Notes: generated from the letters alone by a model not told the origin. Positions 12,098-22,432 are shown, counted from the first letter of the stretch. The stretch: DNA of 64,000 bases from Yarrowia lipolytica (GCF_001761485.1 NC_090773.1:1-64000); one strand, 5' to 3'. Made by a program: numbers and translations.

Positions 12098-12842
12098 AGT
12101 TTTCGACATCAACAGACAACCGTTTCATATCATCGATGCAGTTCTCAACAGCAGCAAGAATCAGGCTCCAAAACAACATCTGCTGACCGACTTCAGCAAG
12201 ATAAATTTTGGAACAAGTCAGAGAAAGAGCTTCAGACTGATTTCCAGCTGTCCAGTAAGTCACAAGCGCAAGGATTGAATCTGAGAAAGTCCATTTCAGA
12301 GGCTGACAAGAGACACGAGATTCAAAAGGCTCTGTTAGACATGTTGGACAAGAAGAACGACTCTAAGAAGTTAACTATCTACTGGCTTAAAAGCCACATC
12401 CAACGACTTTTTGGAAGCCCTCCGAAAGACCTCCTGATCAAATCGAAGAGTCTCTCTTGACCGCGTACTCTGAATGCGTTGACTCGACGACCAAAGACTG
12501 TCCCAAAGAGAGAATAAAGAATGACAATGTTCTCCGGAGTGAGTCCGATACTCCCCATTTCAATGACATGTGGCAAGCTTATTATGCTGACACCAAGCTG
12601 AGAAGTCAGACTTATGTACACAAAATATGGCGAGTCTGAGACTCGAGGGCTTGGAACTGGCCAAAGAACAGACAAGTCTGACGAAGCGATTTCAAGTTTT
12701 GATGAGATTGGATAGTCTCAGACAGGAGAAACCCTCCAACAGAGGCTTCAAGCTAACCTTCCTTTTCGTCTCGAACAAAACAGACGCTCCTCACCCTATC
12801 TGCTGCTTGAGTCCGAAGAGGCGACAGCGTCGCGATTATTAA
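12098..12842 (+). pseudogene. Possible decayed coding region, family unknown
   Basis: Three consecutive + strand frames carry coding-like, charged, low-repeat composition. The first is open from 12098 to 12460 without an ATG and includes LRKSISEADKRHEIQKAL and IYWLKSHIQRLFG. A second frame covers 12457-12639 and a third 12627-12842. The amino-acid make-up looks like a helical cytoplasmic protein, but no family is recognised. It may be a host gene lost to frameshifts, or the 3' exon of an unrecognised gene, or chance. Confidence 0.2.
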
Positions 12843-13258
12843 CAGACGGTTCCCCCCTCATTGGAAGATGTCTATGGCCTTGACATTTTCCATCCTGATT
12901 CCCTCCCCAAGTTCAATAGTCCATGAAAGCAGATTGAAGAGCTGGATGGATGGGTGGATCATGTACTTGGAAGCTGGAGGAGTTGCGTGTGTAGTGGGGT
13001 AATTACGAGCGCCTCATATCGGGGATGATATTTCCAGAGTACAATCGAGTCGTCTGTCTCCTGCTACAAGTAGAGCGACTGTCTACCATTGCTTTCCATT
13101 ACACGGCACGCATATCATGCTGTATTTTCTGGGCGTGCAGATTTGCTTCTGCCATTTTTGATAGGGGTACATAAATTGTTCGGGAACACAATGAGGGCAC
13201 AAGCGCGTTTTGCGTCGACATGATTAATGCGTCGCATCTGAGAAGATCGTAAGTATGA

Positions 13259-13318
13259 GTACAAGTAGCTACAGTACAAGTACAGTAGGTACTGTACTCG
13301 TACCCGTACAAGTACTTA
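13259..13318. repeat. GTAC-rich degenerate repeat cluster
   Basis: A 60-base run of overlapping ACAAGTA, TACAGTAC, TACTGTACTCGTAC and CCGTACAAGTACTT elements. The same near-palindromic vocabulary recurs in most intergenic regions of the window, for example 8162-8190, 13606-13630, 15890-15910 and 22363-22432, and is absent from coding regions. Confidence 0.6.
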
Positions 13319-14269
13319 CACAACCCACACACACTCGTCTATTGCAACTGTAGGTTCCCTGACATCATCGTTCTACTCCTATGATCGTAGCGAACGATGG
13401 CGACACTTGCCTGTGATACCTGGAGACGTGCGAGATCTTCTTTCTTGCACATAATGAGTTTGGCTGTCTTATAATATTTTCCGGGCTGTGTATACCCGCT
13501 CCAACTGTCTGACATCGAGAATGGATAAAAATGGAACCACTTTGGGTCCCTAAGAAAGCAACGCAGCTGGAAACTACGTGAAAATGTGGACAAAGGAAAA
13601 GTTCCACTACAAGTACAGTACAGTACATAGTAGCCCGATCCAAGTGTCACTGTCTGTCCACAATCATCGATCCAAAGTGTCAACACAGCCCAGGCTGACA
13701 GCTCTTCGGCTCTGATCTTTGTCCCTAGTCTTGGATGTGAATGCTATTTTAGGAGGCAGTGACAGTCCTGAACGCGTGGCGCATAAACGAAAAAAATATA
13801 AAAAATCTCCGTCTCCAGGGCGATACGATCGCCGGCCAGCTTCTGAGGAAGCTGCAAAATTTACACAAGTACAAGATATCATATATACTAGTACAAATAC
13901 ACTGTACATGCAATATGTTTCAATGGCTGCTCCACATGAACTCTGTTGTATTTTCACCCCCTTTTACGCGTGTGACTGAAACCCAAATCTTATACAGTGC
14001 GTGTGGATCCCTTTTGAGAAGACAGCGCCCAGCGTCCATAAACACACAGCCGTGTGGATGGCACGAGCTAGCCGATGCTAGTGCAAAACTACTGTACAAT
14101 ACCGAGGAGAAAAATTATCTGGGTGAGCCACCAGCGACCAGCGAGTAATTTAATGATTTATTGAGTATTAAATTAAAAATGAGCCAGGGGACAAGATCCA
14201 TCTTGTCTCTATTCTACCAAAAGCCAGTTACAGTAATAAGTAAATACGATCCGTAAGACTGTATTAAAC

Positions 14270-14550
14270 TTACAGAAGCATGGCAACAGCGGCGATACCG
14301 GCAGCGGCGACAGATCCACCAATAGCAACGGCGCCGTTGGCAATGGGGATAGATCGGAAGAGCGGTTCAGGGTGGGGAGGGTGCCGTTGGTGGGGGCGTG
14401 GCAGCCTCCAGTTCCGCAAGAGGTGATGGTGGCGACAACAGTGGAGTTGACATGGACAATACCAGTCTCAGTGACGGTGGGAGCGACGGTAACGTTCTGG
14501 GCGGCAACAAGGCCGGCGGCAGAGATGAGGGCGAGGGCGGAGGTCTTCAT
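14270..14550 (-). CDS. Small secreted GPI-type cell-surface protein (frame broken by adapter)
   Basis: The product starts with a signal peptide (MKTSALALISAAGLVAAQ) followed by a Thr/Val-rich stretch with NVT and NST glycosylation sequons and a Cys pair in TSCGTGGCHAPTNG. As assembled, the frame then reads through foreign sequence and ends at 14209. The 20 bases at 14351-14370 are an Illumina adapter; leaving them out joins GTLPT directly to IPIANGAVAIGGSVAAAG and a hydrophobic tail ending AAVAMLL with a stop at 14270-14272. The resulting 86-residue protein has N-terminal signal and C-terminal GPI-attachment-like hydrophobic segments, as in small yeast wall proteins. I infer a wall or plasma-membrane location; the function is unknown. 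A TATA box lies about 85 bases upstream. Confidence 0.75.
14351..14370 (+). other. Illumina adapter embedded in the assembly
   Basis: The sequence AGATCGGAAGAGCGGTTCAG is identical to the first 20 bases of the Illumina paired-end adapter. It lies within the GPI-type gene and is exactly the length needed to explain the frameshift there. An identical copy in the opposite orientation is at 19071-19090. Confidence 0.95.
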
Positions 14551-14632
14551 TGTAGATTGGGGAGATGTGATAAACGAGTGAATGAGGTTGGAGAGTAAGA
14601 TCTGAGGAGTCTGGAGGGTGCGGACTGCGGGC

Positions 14633-14640
14633 CTTTTATA
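14633..14640 (-). promoter_or_regulatory. TATA box of the GPI-type protein gene
   Basis: TATAAAAG on the minus strand, about 85 bases before the ATG at 14550, in an otherwise G/C-rich promoter. Confidence 0.55.
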
Positions 14641-16044
14641 ATGGACCTCTCGTGTCTGTGCTAATTAGCGCCGCAGGGCTGACGCATATCTATCAGAGGC
14701 CCTTCATTTTTTTCTTTCTGCAAACTATGAAACTGAACATTGTACCAATTCGGGAAATTAGTTCGGTTCATGCATGTGTACTGAGTCCTCCAAGGGTCTA
14801 AGCTGTACAAAATAAGGGGCTACGGTTGGATATATGTAAGATAGCCATGCATACATTCCTCCTGTACAACCAGGCACAGCGGCTCGGGCCGAACCCACAT
14901 ACGCAACCCGCCTGGAGACACATTGGATAACTGGACAGCAGAACCTGTTCATTCTACTGACACGTCGTCGACACCAGCAGCGTTCTAATAGTGCCTGAAA
15001 CTGGAACCAATACACCTGCATTAGGACAAGTCCCCTTATCAGTGTTGGGCTACTGCGCACACAATTATGCTTTTTTTTTTTTACTTTTTTTTTTGGCAGC
15101 CAGGAATGGGTGAGTGCATCTCGGAGGCTACAGTGCAGCTTTGGGAGCTTGAGCCGCGTTTCTTTGTTCCGTGACCACGACCGAGTGTTGTGGTATCGTA
15201 ATATCTATCTTATTTTTTCGTCGTGCTTACAACATTTGCGTCGAAAGGGGGACATTCCCAGCAAGAATCAAAATTTGAAGATGTGATTAGAGGGAGAGCT
15301 TATCTCTTCATCTTAGACACGTTAATACAATGAGACTCTTATCTTAAAGGCAGACTAATAAGCCGATGATCACCAACACCTACAATAGATTTTGTGTCTG
15401 GTGACCAGTTTTATTAATCTACATCTGCGGAACTATTATGACCAAAAAATGGCCTCCAATATCGAATAAAACAGGTATCTATTTCATCCCCTATGTATGA
15501 CACGACAATTAGAAAAAAGCCCAGTGTGTGTTACATGCTCTAGGCTAAAAATAACTTTCTCATCATACAATCAGATGGCTCCCTTTTTAAGACACCGTTC
15601 CTTGTGTATTCACGTGATCGCCAACCACTCCATTATTAAAACTACACTCATTGAAAAGCAACTGGTACGAGTAGGACTTTTCGATGTGTTGGAACTGACT
15701 AAGCGCTTCCAGCAGGCCACGCCGTAGCATGAGGTACTAACGACAAGCTACTTAGCAGTAGTTACTGCTAAAAGCAGCCACTGGGTATCCACAGCTCGTG
15801 TTCATCATGCCGATACACACACCCAATGTGAATACAGTATCGATCGAATTTATGTATCCTACACTACTGTATGTACTATATGTACATACTGTCGCTACAG
15901 TACAAGTACCGGTAACTATACAAGACCACATATTCGTACGGAATTAGCTACCGTTACAAGTTCGAGTACAGTATGGCCATACGAACACACAGATCCGTCA
16001 TAATAGTTACGTTATTTAAATATATTGGGTTCGTTTGAAGCTGC
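14641..16044. other. Gene-free stretch
   Basis: About 1.4 kb with no convincing gene. It holds T-rich homopolymers at 15069-15095 and a GTAC-type motif cluster around 15857-15970, just past the 3' end of the thiolase gene. Confidence 0.5.
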
Positions 16045-17397
16045 TTAAAGCTTGGAGTCGAGTCGAATCTCCTCAATTCGGTTGTCCTCGACCATGAAGT
16101 CGGCGTAAGGCTTGGCCTTAACCTTGTTGAGGTCATCGACAGAGATTCGCCGGGCCTCGGTGGCAGGGTTGTAACCCAGTCGGGTCTTTCCGTTCTCACC
16201 ACCCTCCTTGTAGAAGTCGGGTCGCTTGTAGACGGCCATGACGACAGCGCCACCAAGACCAACGTTGTGCTGAAGACAAGCCTTGGTGTCCTTGACCAGT
16301 CGGTTGTCGGCCCAGCCTCGCAGGTGCCAGACCAGCTCTGAGCACTGAGCAAGACCAGTGGCACCGAGAGGGTGACCCTTGGAAATGAGTCCTCCAGAGG
16401 GGTTGATGACGTACTTGCCGCCGTAAGTGTGGTCACCGTTCATGACAAAGTCACAGGCAGTGCCAGGCTTGCACAGACCCATGGCATCAATGGAGACAAG
16501 CTCGTTGGCAGAGAAACAGTCGTGCAGCTCGACAACCTGGACATCATCGGGGGTCATCTTGGCCTGCTTGAACACGTCCTGGGCAGCCTTTCGGGTCATG
16601 TCAGAGCCCACAAGCTCAATGGAGTCCTTGGAGAAAAGCTTGGGGGTGTCGGTGGCCATAGCAATACCGGCAATCTCAATGGCCTGGTTCTGGAGATGGG
16701 GGTTCTCCTTGATGAACTTCTCGGAACAGATGACGACGGCAGCAGCACCGTCGGAGGTGGGGCAGCAGTGCAGCTTGGTAAGGTTGTGGACCTTGGGGGC
16801 GTTCTTGATCTGATCCAGGGTGTACACGGTCTGGAACTGGGAGTAGGGGTTTCGAGAAGAGTGCTCGTGGTTGGCCTGGGCAATTCGGTCGAGACACTCG
16901 GGGTTACCGTTGTTCTTGTTGATGTAGGCCTTTCCGGCGTTACCGAACAGCTGGCAGACAAGACCGGCCTCGGACTGCTCCTCAATGTCAAACATCATCT
17001 GCATGGACTTGTCCATGGGGGACACTCGGTCGGTCCACTTGGTACCGAGAGATCCAGGCTCCATCTTCTCGAATCCAACACAGAGAACACAGTCGAGGAC
17101 ACCGGCCTTAATGAGCTGAGAACCAATGAAAAGAGCTGTGGATCCAGTGGAACAGTTGTTGTTGACGTTCATGACGGGGATACCGGTCATACCGAGCTGG
17201 TAGACAACCCGCTGGCCGGAGGTAGAGTCTCCATAGACGTAGCCAGCAACACACTGCTCGACCTTGTCGTAAGTGATTCCGGCATCAAGAAGAGCCTTGA
17301 CGGCGGCCTCGAGACCCATCTCCTCGTAGCCCATCAGATCTCGGGGCTTGATGAACTTGGTCATGCCGACACCGGCAACGTAAACAGGGTTGGACAT
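16045..17397 (-). CDS. Peroxisomal SCP2-type thiolase (SCP-X thiolase domain)
   Basis: This 450-residue thiolase is of the sterol-carrier-protein-X class, which cleaves 3-ketoacyl-CoA, often branched-chain or bile-acid-like in animals, with CoA. The nucleophile is Cys82 in NNNCSTGSTALF. The other active-site blocks are HDCFSANELVSIDAMG (292-307) and SKGHPLGATGLAQ (339-351), and the C-terminal glycine loop is LQHNVGLGGAVV (375-386). The last three residues are SKL, a classic PTS1 signal, so it should act in the peroxisome. Unlike mammalian SCP-X it has no fused SCP2 lipid-transfer domain; the thiolase stands alone at full length. S. cerevisiae lacks this class, while fat-degrading yeasts keep it. 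The start at 17397 gives the expected SNPVYVAGVGMTKF N-terminus. The substrate is inferred from the family only. Confidence 0.93.
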   Translation of the reverse strand: MSNPVYVAGVGMTKFIKPRDLMGYEEMGLEAAVKALLDAGITYDKVEQCVAGYVYGDSTSGQRVVYQLGMTGIPVMNVNNNCSTGSTALFIGSQLIKAGVLDCVLCVGFEKMEPGSLGTKWTDRVSPMDKSMQMMFDIEEQSEAGLVCQLFGNAGKAYINKNNGNPECLDRIAQANHEHSSRNPYSQFQTVYTLDQIKNAPKVHNLTKLHCCPTSDGAAAVVICSEKFIKENPHLQNQAIEIAGIAMATDTPKLFSKDSIELVGSDMTRKAAQDVFKQAKMTPDDVQVVELHDCFSANELVSIDAMGLCKPGTACDFVMNGDHTYGGKYVINPSGGLISKGHPLGATGLAQCSELVWHLRGWADNRLVKDTKACLQHNVGLGGAVVMAVYKRPDFYKEGGENGKTRLGYNPATEARRISVDDLNKVKAKPYADFMVEDNRIEEIRLDSKL

Positions 17398-17482
17398 TTT
17401 GGATGTGTGTGATGAAAGATTAGGTCGATAACTGGTTGAGTAGTCGAACTTGAGTGCACTATTGAGATGTGGTGAGTCGTGT

Positions 17483-17490
17483 CTTTTATA
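17483..17490 (-). promoter_or_regulatory. TATA box of the thiolase gene
   Basis: TATAAAAG on the minus strand, about 85 bases before the ATG at 17397. The spacing matches that of the neighbouring GPI-type gene. Confidence 0.5.
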
Positions 17491-18299
17491 ATACTAGCCA
17501 CAATGTGGGGCATGCTGCATGTGAGTTTGCACTACGCCCAATCAGGGCATCAGGGTTGCGGTACAGAGGGCTTTAAAATCTTATTACAGGCGTGGTCGGC
17601 TCAAGCTCAACTTCCCCAGAGTAATCCCAAAATTGGGCCTGCAATATTCGCCTCAAGCCGGCACAACTATATGCACCGATTTCCAAACCAAACCCGTGGC
17701 CAGGCGGGTTATCAACTGTCGTAACACCATCTGCCTCAAGATAAAATGGTACAACTACGATCAATAGATTTTCCACGTGCTAGTGTCAAGTTTCACTCAT
17801 CCCCACCTTTTCCGGCCCGTGTCACATGAAAATGGCAACTCGCAAAAGGTTTACCTACTAACGGGTGTGGGGTACTCGGCCGAACTTTGCACCCGAATAC
17901 CGACAAATCATTTTAAAACAAGATTGAAAGATGGGGAGGACCCAACCCTGCGTACACAACCACTCATCATGGGATTGCGAAGAATGGCAACCTGCATTAT
18001 GATCACTTTATGCACCCCTCACTGACCTCAACGGGCCGTTCGAACCTCATCACATCTGATCACACTTCATGGAACCAACTTTCCACGGCCTGAAAATGAC
18101 TGTCTCAAAGTTCTGGATCAAATTCCCCAAAACCTACTGTAAATCAGACCCGACCCGACCCTACATATCCTCTCGTACCGCACAGACAGCTGGCTTTATA
18201 ACAAGGTGGCAAAAACGCTACAATCGTCATCATCATTATTATTGAACAGTATACATCTCAGTAACTAGCTGATAGCTATTCTCTCGAAATTAAAAGCAC
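17491..18299. other. Intergenic region
   Basis: About 800 bases between the thiolase promoter and the 3' end of the large secreted-protein gene, both on the minus strand. No gene is seen. It presumably holds upstream control sites of the thiolase; none is identified. Confidence 0.5.
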
Positions 18300-21200
18300 T
18301 TAGTAGCTCAGTTTGTTAGCAAGTTGTTTTGCCCGCTCCTTAGCCTGCTTATACTTGGCACGTGCCTCCTCCAGCTGAGACGAACCCATAGGAGGCGCCA
18401 TCTCTCTCTGGAACTGTGTAAGCAGCGCAACCATTTGGTCAATGGGAGACAGCACCTGGATGTCCTGGAGAATCCGTTCCAGAGACTGCTCGCTGGGGGT
18501 GTTGGGGTCGGCATTGGCTGCCACCGAATAAACTCCGAGAACCTCACCAGTAAGGTTGGAGTGTGTATCCATGGACTTGGCAAGTGCATTGTCAAACATC
18601 ACCTCCGCCATGTTACGGGCCTCGGTATTGAAGTCATAGTTCTCGTTGACGCTCAGTTTCTGAGCCCACCCCATGTCGTTGTTCTGAGGATACTGAACGT
18701 CGAGGACATCCGCAGAGTGGACCAGAGGCATCATGAGGTGGACCCGGTTTCGAGCAACTCGCACCCACGAGTTCATGATGTTGTCAGCAATCAGAGGCAG
18801 CACAGGCAGGAAGTTGGGCAATTGGATAGGGCCGATAGAGCCAAACTGCGCCGTGTTTACAGTAGTACCGTTCTCGTTGTTGATTCGGATATCAATCGAC
18901 AGGCCTCGTCTCAGGTTGGCACAGTTCTTGTGCTCACAGTTATGGTTGTTGCAAGGCTCCTTGGGCTCTCCGGAGGGCTGAGGAGCAGGCGCAGGTACCT
19001 GAGATGGAAGGGGATACGGGCCGTCGGGAAGAGGGGTATGGATGGTCATCAACGGGGGGCGGGGGGAGGGCTGAACCGCTCTTCCGATCTAGGGTATGAA
19101 GGAGGCCCGTTACCAGGGTATCCGGGAAGAGGTTCTGAGGGGTAATCAACAGGACGCTGAGGCTGAGAAGGATTGTAGGGGTACGGAGGCGTAGGATTCG
19201 GCTGTGGCTGTGGCTGTGGCTGTGGCTGGTGAACCGGCCGCTGAGGCATGGACTCAGGCTCTTGTAGAGGAGGTGGGAAGGCATGGTGAGGAGGATGTAC
19301 AGGAGCCGCTCCTGGAGGTGCAGGAAGAGGAGTGCCATCTTCTCCATACCGTCTGTAGCCGCCACGGTTGCCATATCGGCTTCGAGACGAGGGGTATCTG
19401 TTGAAGGGACCTCGCCGTCGAGCCTGCTGTGACCTAGCCTTGCCAGAGCGATTGACGACAGTAGAATTAGCACCCGACATGGTGTTGTTGGACCCCTCCA
19501 AGGCCGAAAGATCACGCTTTACAGTGGTGCCGTTCTCATTGATCCGGATGTCCAGCTCAATGGTGCTCGAGCCCTTGTTTCGTGTGATGGGCCGGGGACG
19601 ATGATGCTTCTGGGGGTATCGGTCTCGCATGTCTCGCATGTCGTCACACTCGTCATGACCACAGTCAACCTCCTCGCAGGGCTCTCCAAACTTTTCCTTG
19701 TGCTTCTGTCTGAAAAGCTCGTGTAGATCCATCAAACCATTGTTCTTGGCCATCTCCTCTTGCTGGCTGATAATGGTCTCACGGATTTGTCGGCCGGATC
19801 GACCTCGGCCTCTCTGACGAGCAGAGGGGGTTCGGAACCAGTCTAACCGCTGGGTCTCAACCATGGTCTCGCCCTCCAAAGCATGACGCTTCTTCAACTC
19901 AGGCGCAGAAGTGCTATTGTCGGTGTCAGTGTCGTTCTCCTTGATTCGAATGTCGAGCTCGATACTGTTGCAGCCACCACAACCTCCACCGCCCTTACAA
20001 GGAGGATGGAACATCTTGAAAAGGCACTTGAGGTTCTGAGGAAGCAAATCTTCCACAGGAGGATGATTGATGCCACAGGGGGGCTTAAGAGGATCATCGG
20101 TGATGTTTCCGCCCTGCTCCTTGATTCGAATGTTCAGCTCAATTCGGCTTCGAGAGTTGTCACAGTCATCATGGCCACAATCCAGCTCACAACAGGGAGG
20201 ATGGAAATGCTTGAAGAGATCAAGAAGGTTCTGAGGGACGTACTCGGTCTCAGGGACAATGGCGGCAGGAGAAGGTGCAGGCCCCTGAGTTGCAGAGAAG
20301 ACGGAGGCATTGTGAGCTCGGATGATTTCAATCTCGATGGCACGACGAGCACGCAGACATCTCTCGTTCTCACAACCAGTGTCGTCACAAGGATATGACT
20401 TGTGCTTGTTCTTGGAGTGACGAACTCGAGAACGTCGATGACCAACGCGAGGGCCCATAGGATAGGCAGGGTGAGGCCAGGGGTAGGCATTGTCGTAGGG
20501 GTGATCGAAAGGGATAGGGTACGGCCACTGTGCACTCTCGACGTTGCCATCTGCAGAATCCTCAGGGACCTCATCACGACGGACATGGCCTTGCTTGTTG
20601 ATACGAATGTCAATCTCAATTTTTCTGGACCGCTGGCAGCTCTTGTGACCACAATTGGGATCGGGACAAGGCTTGGGGGCTGTGACTGGATCATTGTCGA
20701 TAGGTGTGGTGGGTGGAGGTGGAGAAGGATAGTCGGGGATAGGAGGAGGGTGGTCAAAGTCGGGATCGTGGTCGGGATCATGGTATGGATCATCGAAATC
20801 GTCATCGTAGTCGTCATCATCGTAGTCGTAGTCGTCATCGTCGTAGTGAGGCGGGTAATCGTCATCATCATCGTCATAGTAGGGCTCGTCCTCGTAACCG
20901 TCGTCATAATGATCATCGTAATCATCATAAGGCTGATCTTCCTTCAAGCTATCTCTGGGATCCATTGGCACATCGGAGGGTTGGGTGACGGGTGACTCGG
21001 CAGTGCTAGTGGCCTCAATAGATGTGGAGGTGTACTCGGAAACAGAAGTCTCCAAAGAGACAAGGGACTCCGAAGTAGCAGGGGACTCGGAAGTAGCAGG
21101 CACATCAGATGGAGATGCAGTGGTGGTAACAGTGACGTAGTCGACGGGGGTAGAGGACGTCTCGCTCATGGGGACCTCCGGCCATCCCGGAGCAGGACTG

Positions 21201-22183
21201 TAGATAGGTGGCTCAGGCTCTGTGGTTGGGGGTGTCCATGAATCCCAATCAGGCTCATAAGTGGTTGAGGGCTGAGGATAAGGCGAGATGATCTCGATGG
21301 GATCCTCGATGAGACCGCACTCTCCCTTGCACTTCTTGCGGTTGCAGCCTTCGCAGGGGTGCTTGGGGTCTTTGCCACACTTGCCAGGACACTGAGGAAC
21401 ATCGCAACCAGGACAAGGGGTATCGGGAACCTCACCACATTCGCCATTCTGGCACTCCTTCTCACCACAGCCACGGCACGGGTGGTCAGGCTCGTTAGGG
21501 GCGGGGGGCGCTTTCTTCTTGCACTTTCCACTGCATCCCTTCTTGCCGCACTTGCCACAGGTACTCTTTTTCTTCTTGGCCTGTTTGCACTTACCGCTGC
21601 AGCTCTTCTTGCCACAGCCCTTGCAGGCCTTCTTGTCGTGGTCCTCGACAACCTCGTAGTCGTCCATGGGGTCAGACATGCCATTCTCGGATTCCACCTC
21701 TGGGTGTCTCTGGAACAGACCACCGATGATCTTTCCGGCACGGAACAGAGGAAGTTTTCGAAGCGCATACTTGCGGCGACGAACCACCTTGTAGCAGGTC
21801 TCCTTCTTCTGGAAATCTAGCAGACAGAACTCGCGATTCCACATGGCCTCCATAGAAGAGAGAGAGGCGAGGCCGGCAATCTTCTCTTTGTTACCCCAGC
21901 CCACGAACCACAACTTCTTGGCGTCTGTGGGCTCACCATCCTGGCAGTGGACGGCGACGATGGAGGCTGAGAACTGGGGGTCCTCGACGAGGTGTGAGAA
22001 GTCGCCATCCGATACCACGACGGGAGAAGAGTAGACGACATCGTTGAAGATTCGGACTCCGGTGTATGGGTGCCAGGAGTTTTGCGTGGGGTCGCAGACT
22101 CTGTGCTTGGAAACAAAATTGTTTGCAGAAGCCGCTGTGACTATCGTCAGCCACAGCAACAGGGTCGCTTCTAATAATCTCAT
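18300..22183 (-). CDS. Very large secreted Cys-rich modular protein, unknown family (frame broken by adapter)
   Basis: As assembled, two frames (22183-19049 and 19052-18300) are separated by a 20-base Illumina adapter at 19071-19090. Without it they form one frame of 1287 residues. The ATG at 22183 gives a signal peptide (MRLLEATLLLWLTIVTAASA); the next upstream in-frame start would be GTG. After a 150-residue N-domain come five Cys units of the C-x2-C-x4-C-x3/4-C type (for example CKGCGKKSCSGKC) at 21317-21632, then a Pro/Ser/Thr stretch, a long Asp/Tyr run (20760-20935), and six modules made of a C..C.H..C cluster followed by IEIDIRINKQG-like sequence. A proline-rich hinge leads to the last module and a coiled-coil C-terminus (KYKQAKERAKQLANKL). 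It is probably extracellular or wall-associated. Metal binding is plausible from the Cys/His/Asp content but is inference. No family is recognised. Confidence 0.8.
19071..19090 (-). other. Second embedded Illumina adapter
   Basis: On the minus strand this reads AGATCGGAAGAGCGGTTCAG, identical to the copy at 14351-14370. Immediately before it the frame encodes PPSYP. Immediately after it the frame that continues with MTIHTPLPDGPYPLP begins, so the 20 bases exactly account for the split. Confidence 0.95.
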
Positions 22184-22362
22184 GGCGTTGAGTATGAGGA
22201 GAAGAGAGTACACAGAATAGGATAGACTTATGTGTTTTTGAGGGCGGCCGATTTTACCTTACACAGAAGCAGTGAGGGGGTATATACACCATCATGCAGA
22301 CACACCTACAACAGCTACACTGTAATGCCTTCAAGATGAAGACACAAAACACACAAACAGGT

Positions 22363-22432
22363 ACGTACTGTAATTGCTGTAGGTACTGTATACTGTAGCT
22401 TGTACTTGTATCGTACTTGTAGGCAGAGCCCA
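22363..22432. repeat. GTAC-type repeat cluster in a promoter
   Basis: Overlapping GTACTGTA, TACTGTAGC and GTACTTGTA elements in the 300-base region upstream of the large secreted-protein gene and downstream of JAC1. This is the same motif family as at 13259-13318. Confidence 0.5.

Larger units (their letters stand above)
11407..14269. other. Gene-free stretch
   Basis: About 2.9 kb between the sugar transporter and the GPI-type gene. It contains the possible coding relic at 12098-12842 and a dense GTAC-type repeat at 13259-13318, with another patch around 13606-13630. No complete gene with an ATG is seen on either strand. Confidence 0.5.

Noticed and set aside
16372-17412. 346-codon + strand frame antisense to the thiolase
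   Set aside because: It is the mirror of a highly biased coding gene; the thiolase is certain on the other strand.
20134-20928. 264-codon Thr/Met-rich frame within the large secreted-protein gene
   Set aside because: It is a shifted reading of the Asp/Tyr and Cys module region.
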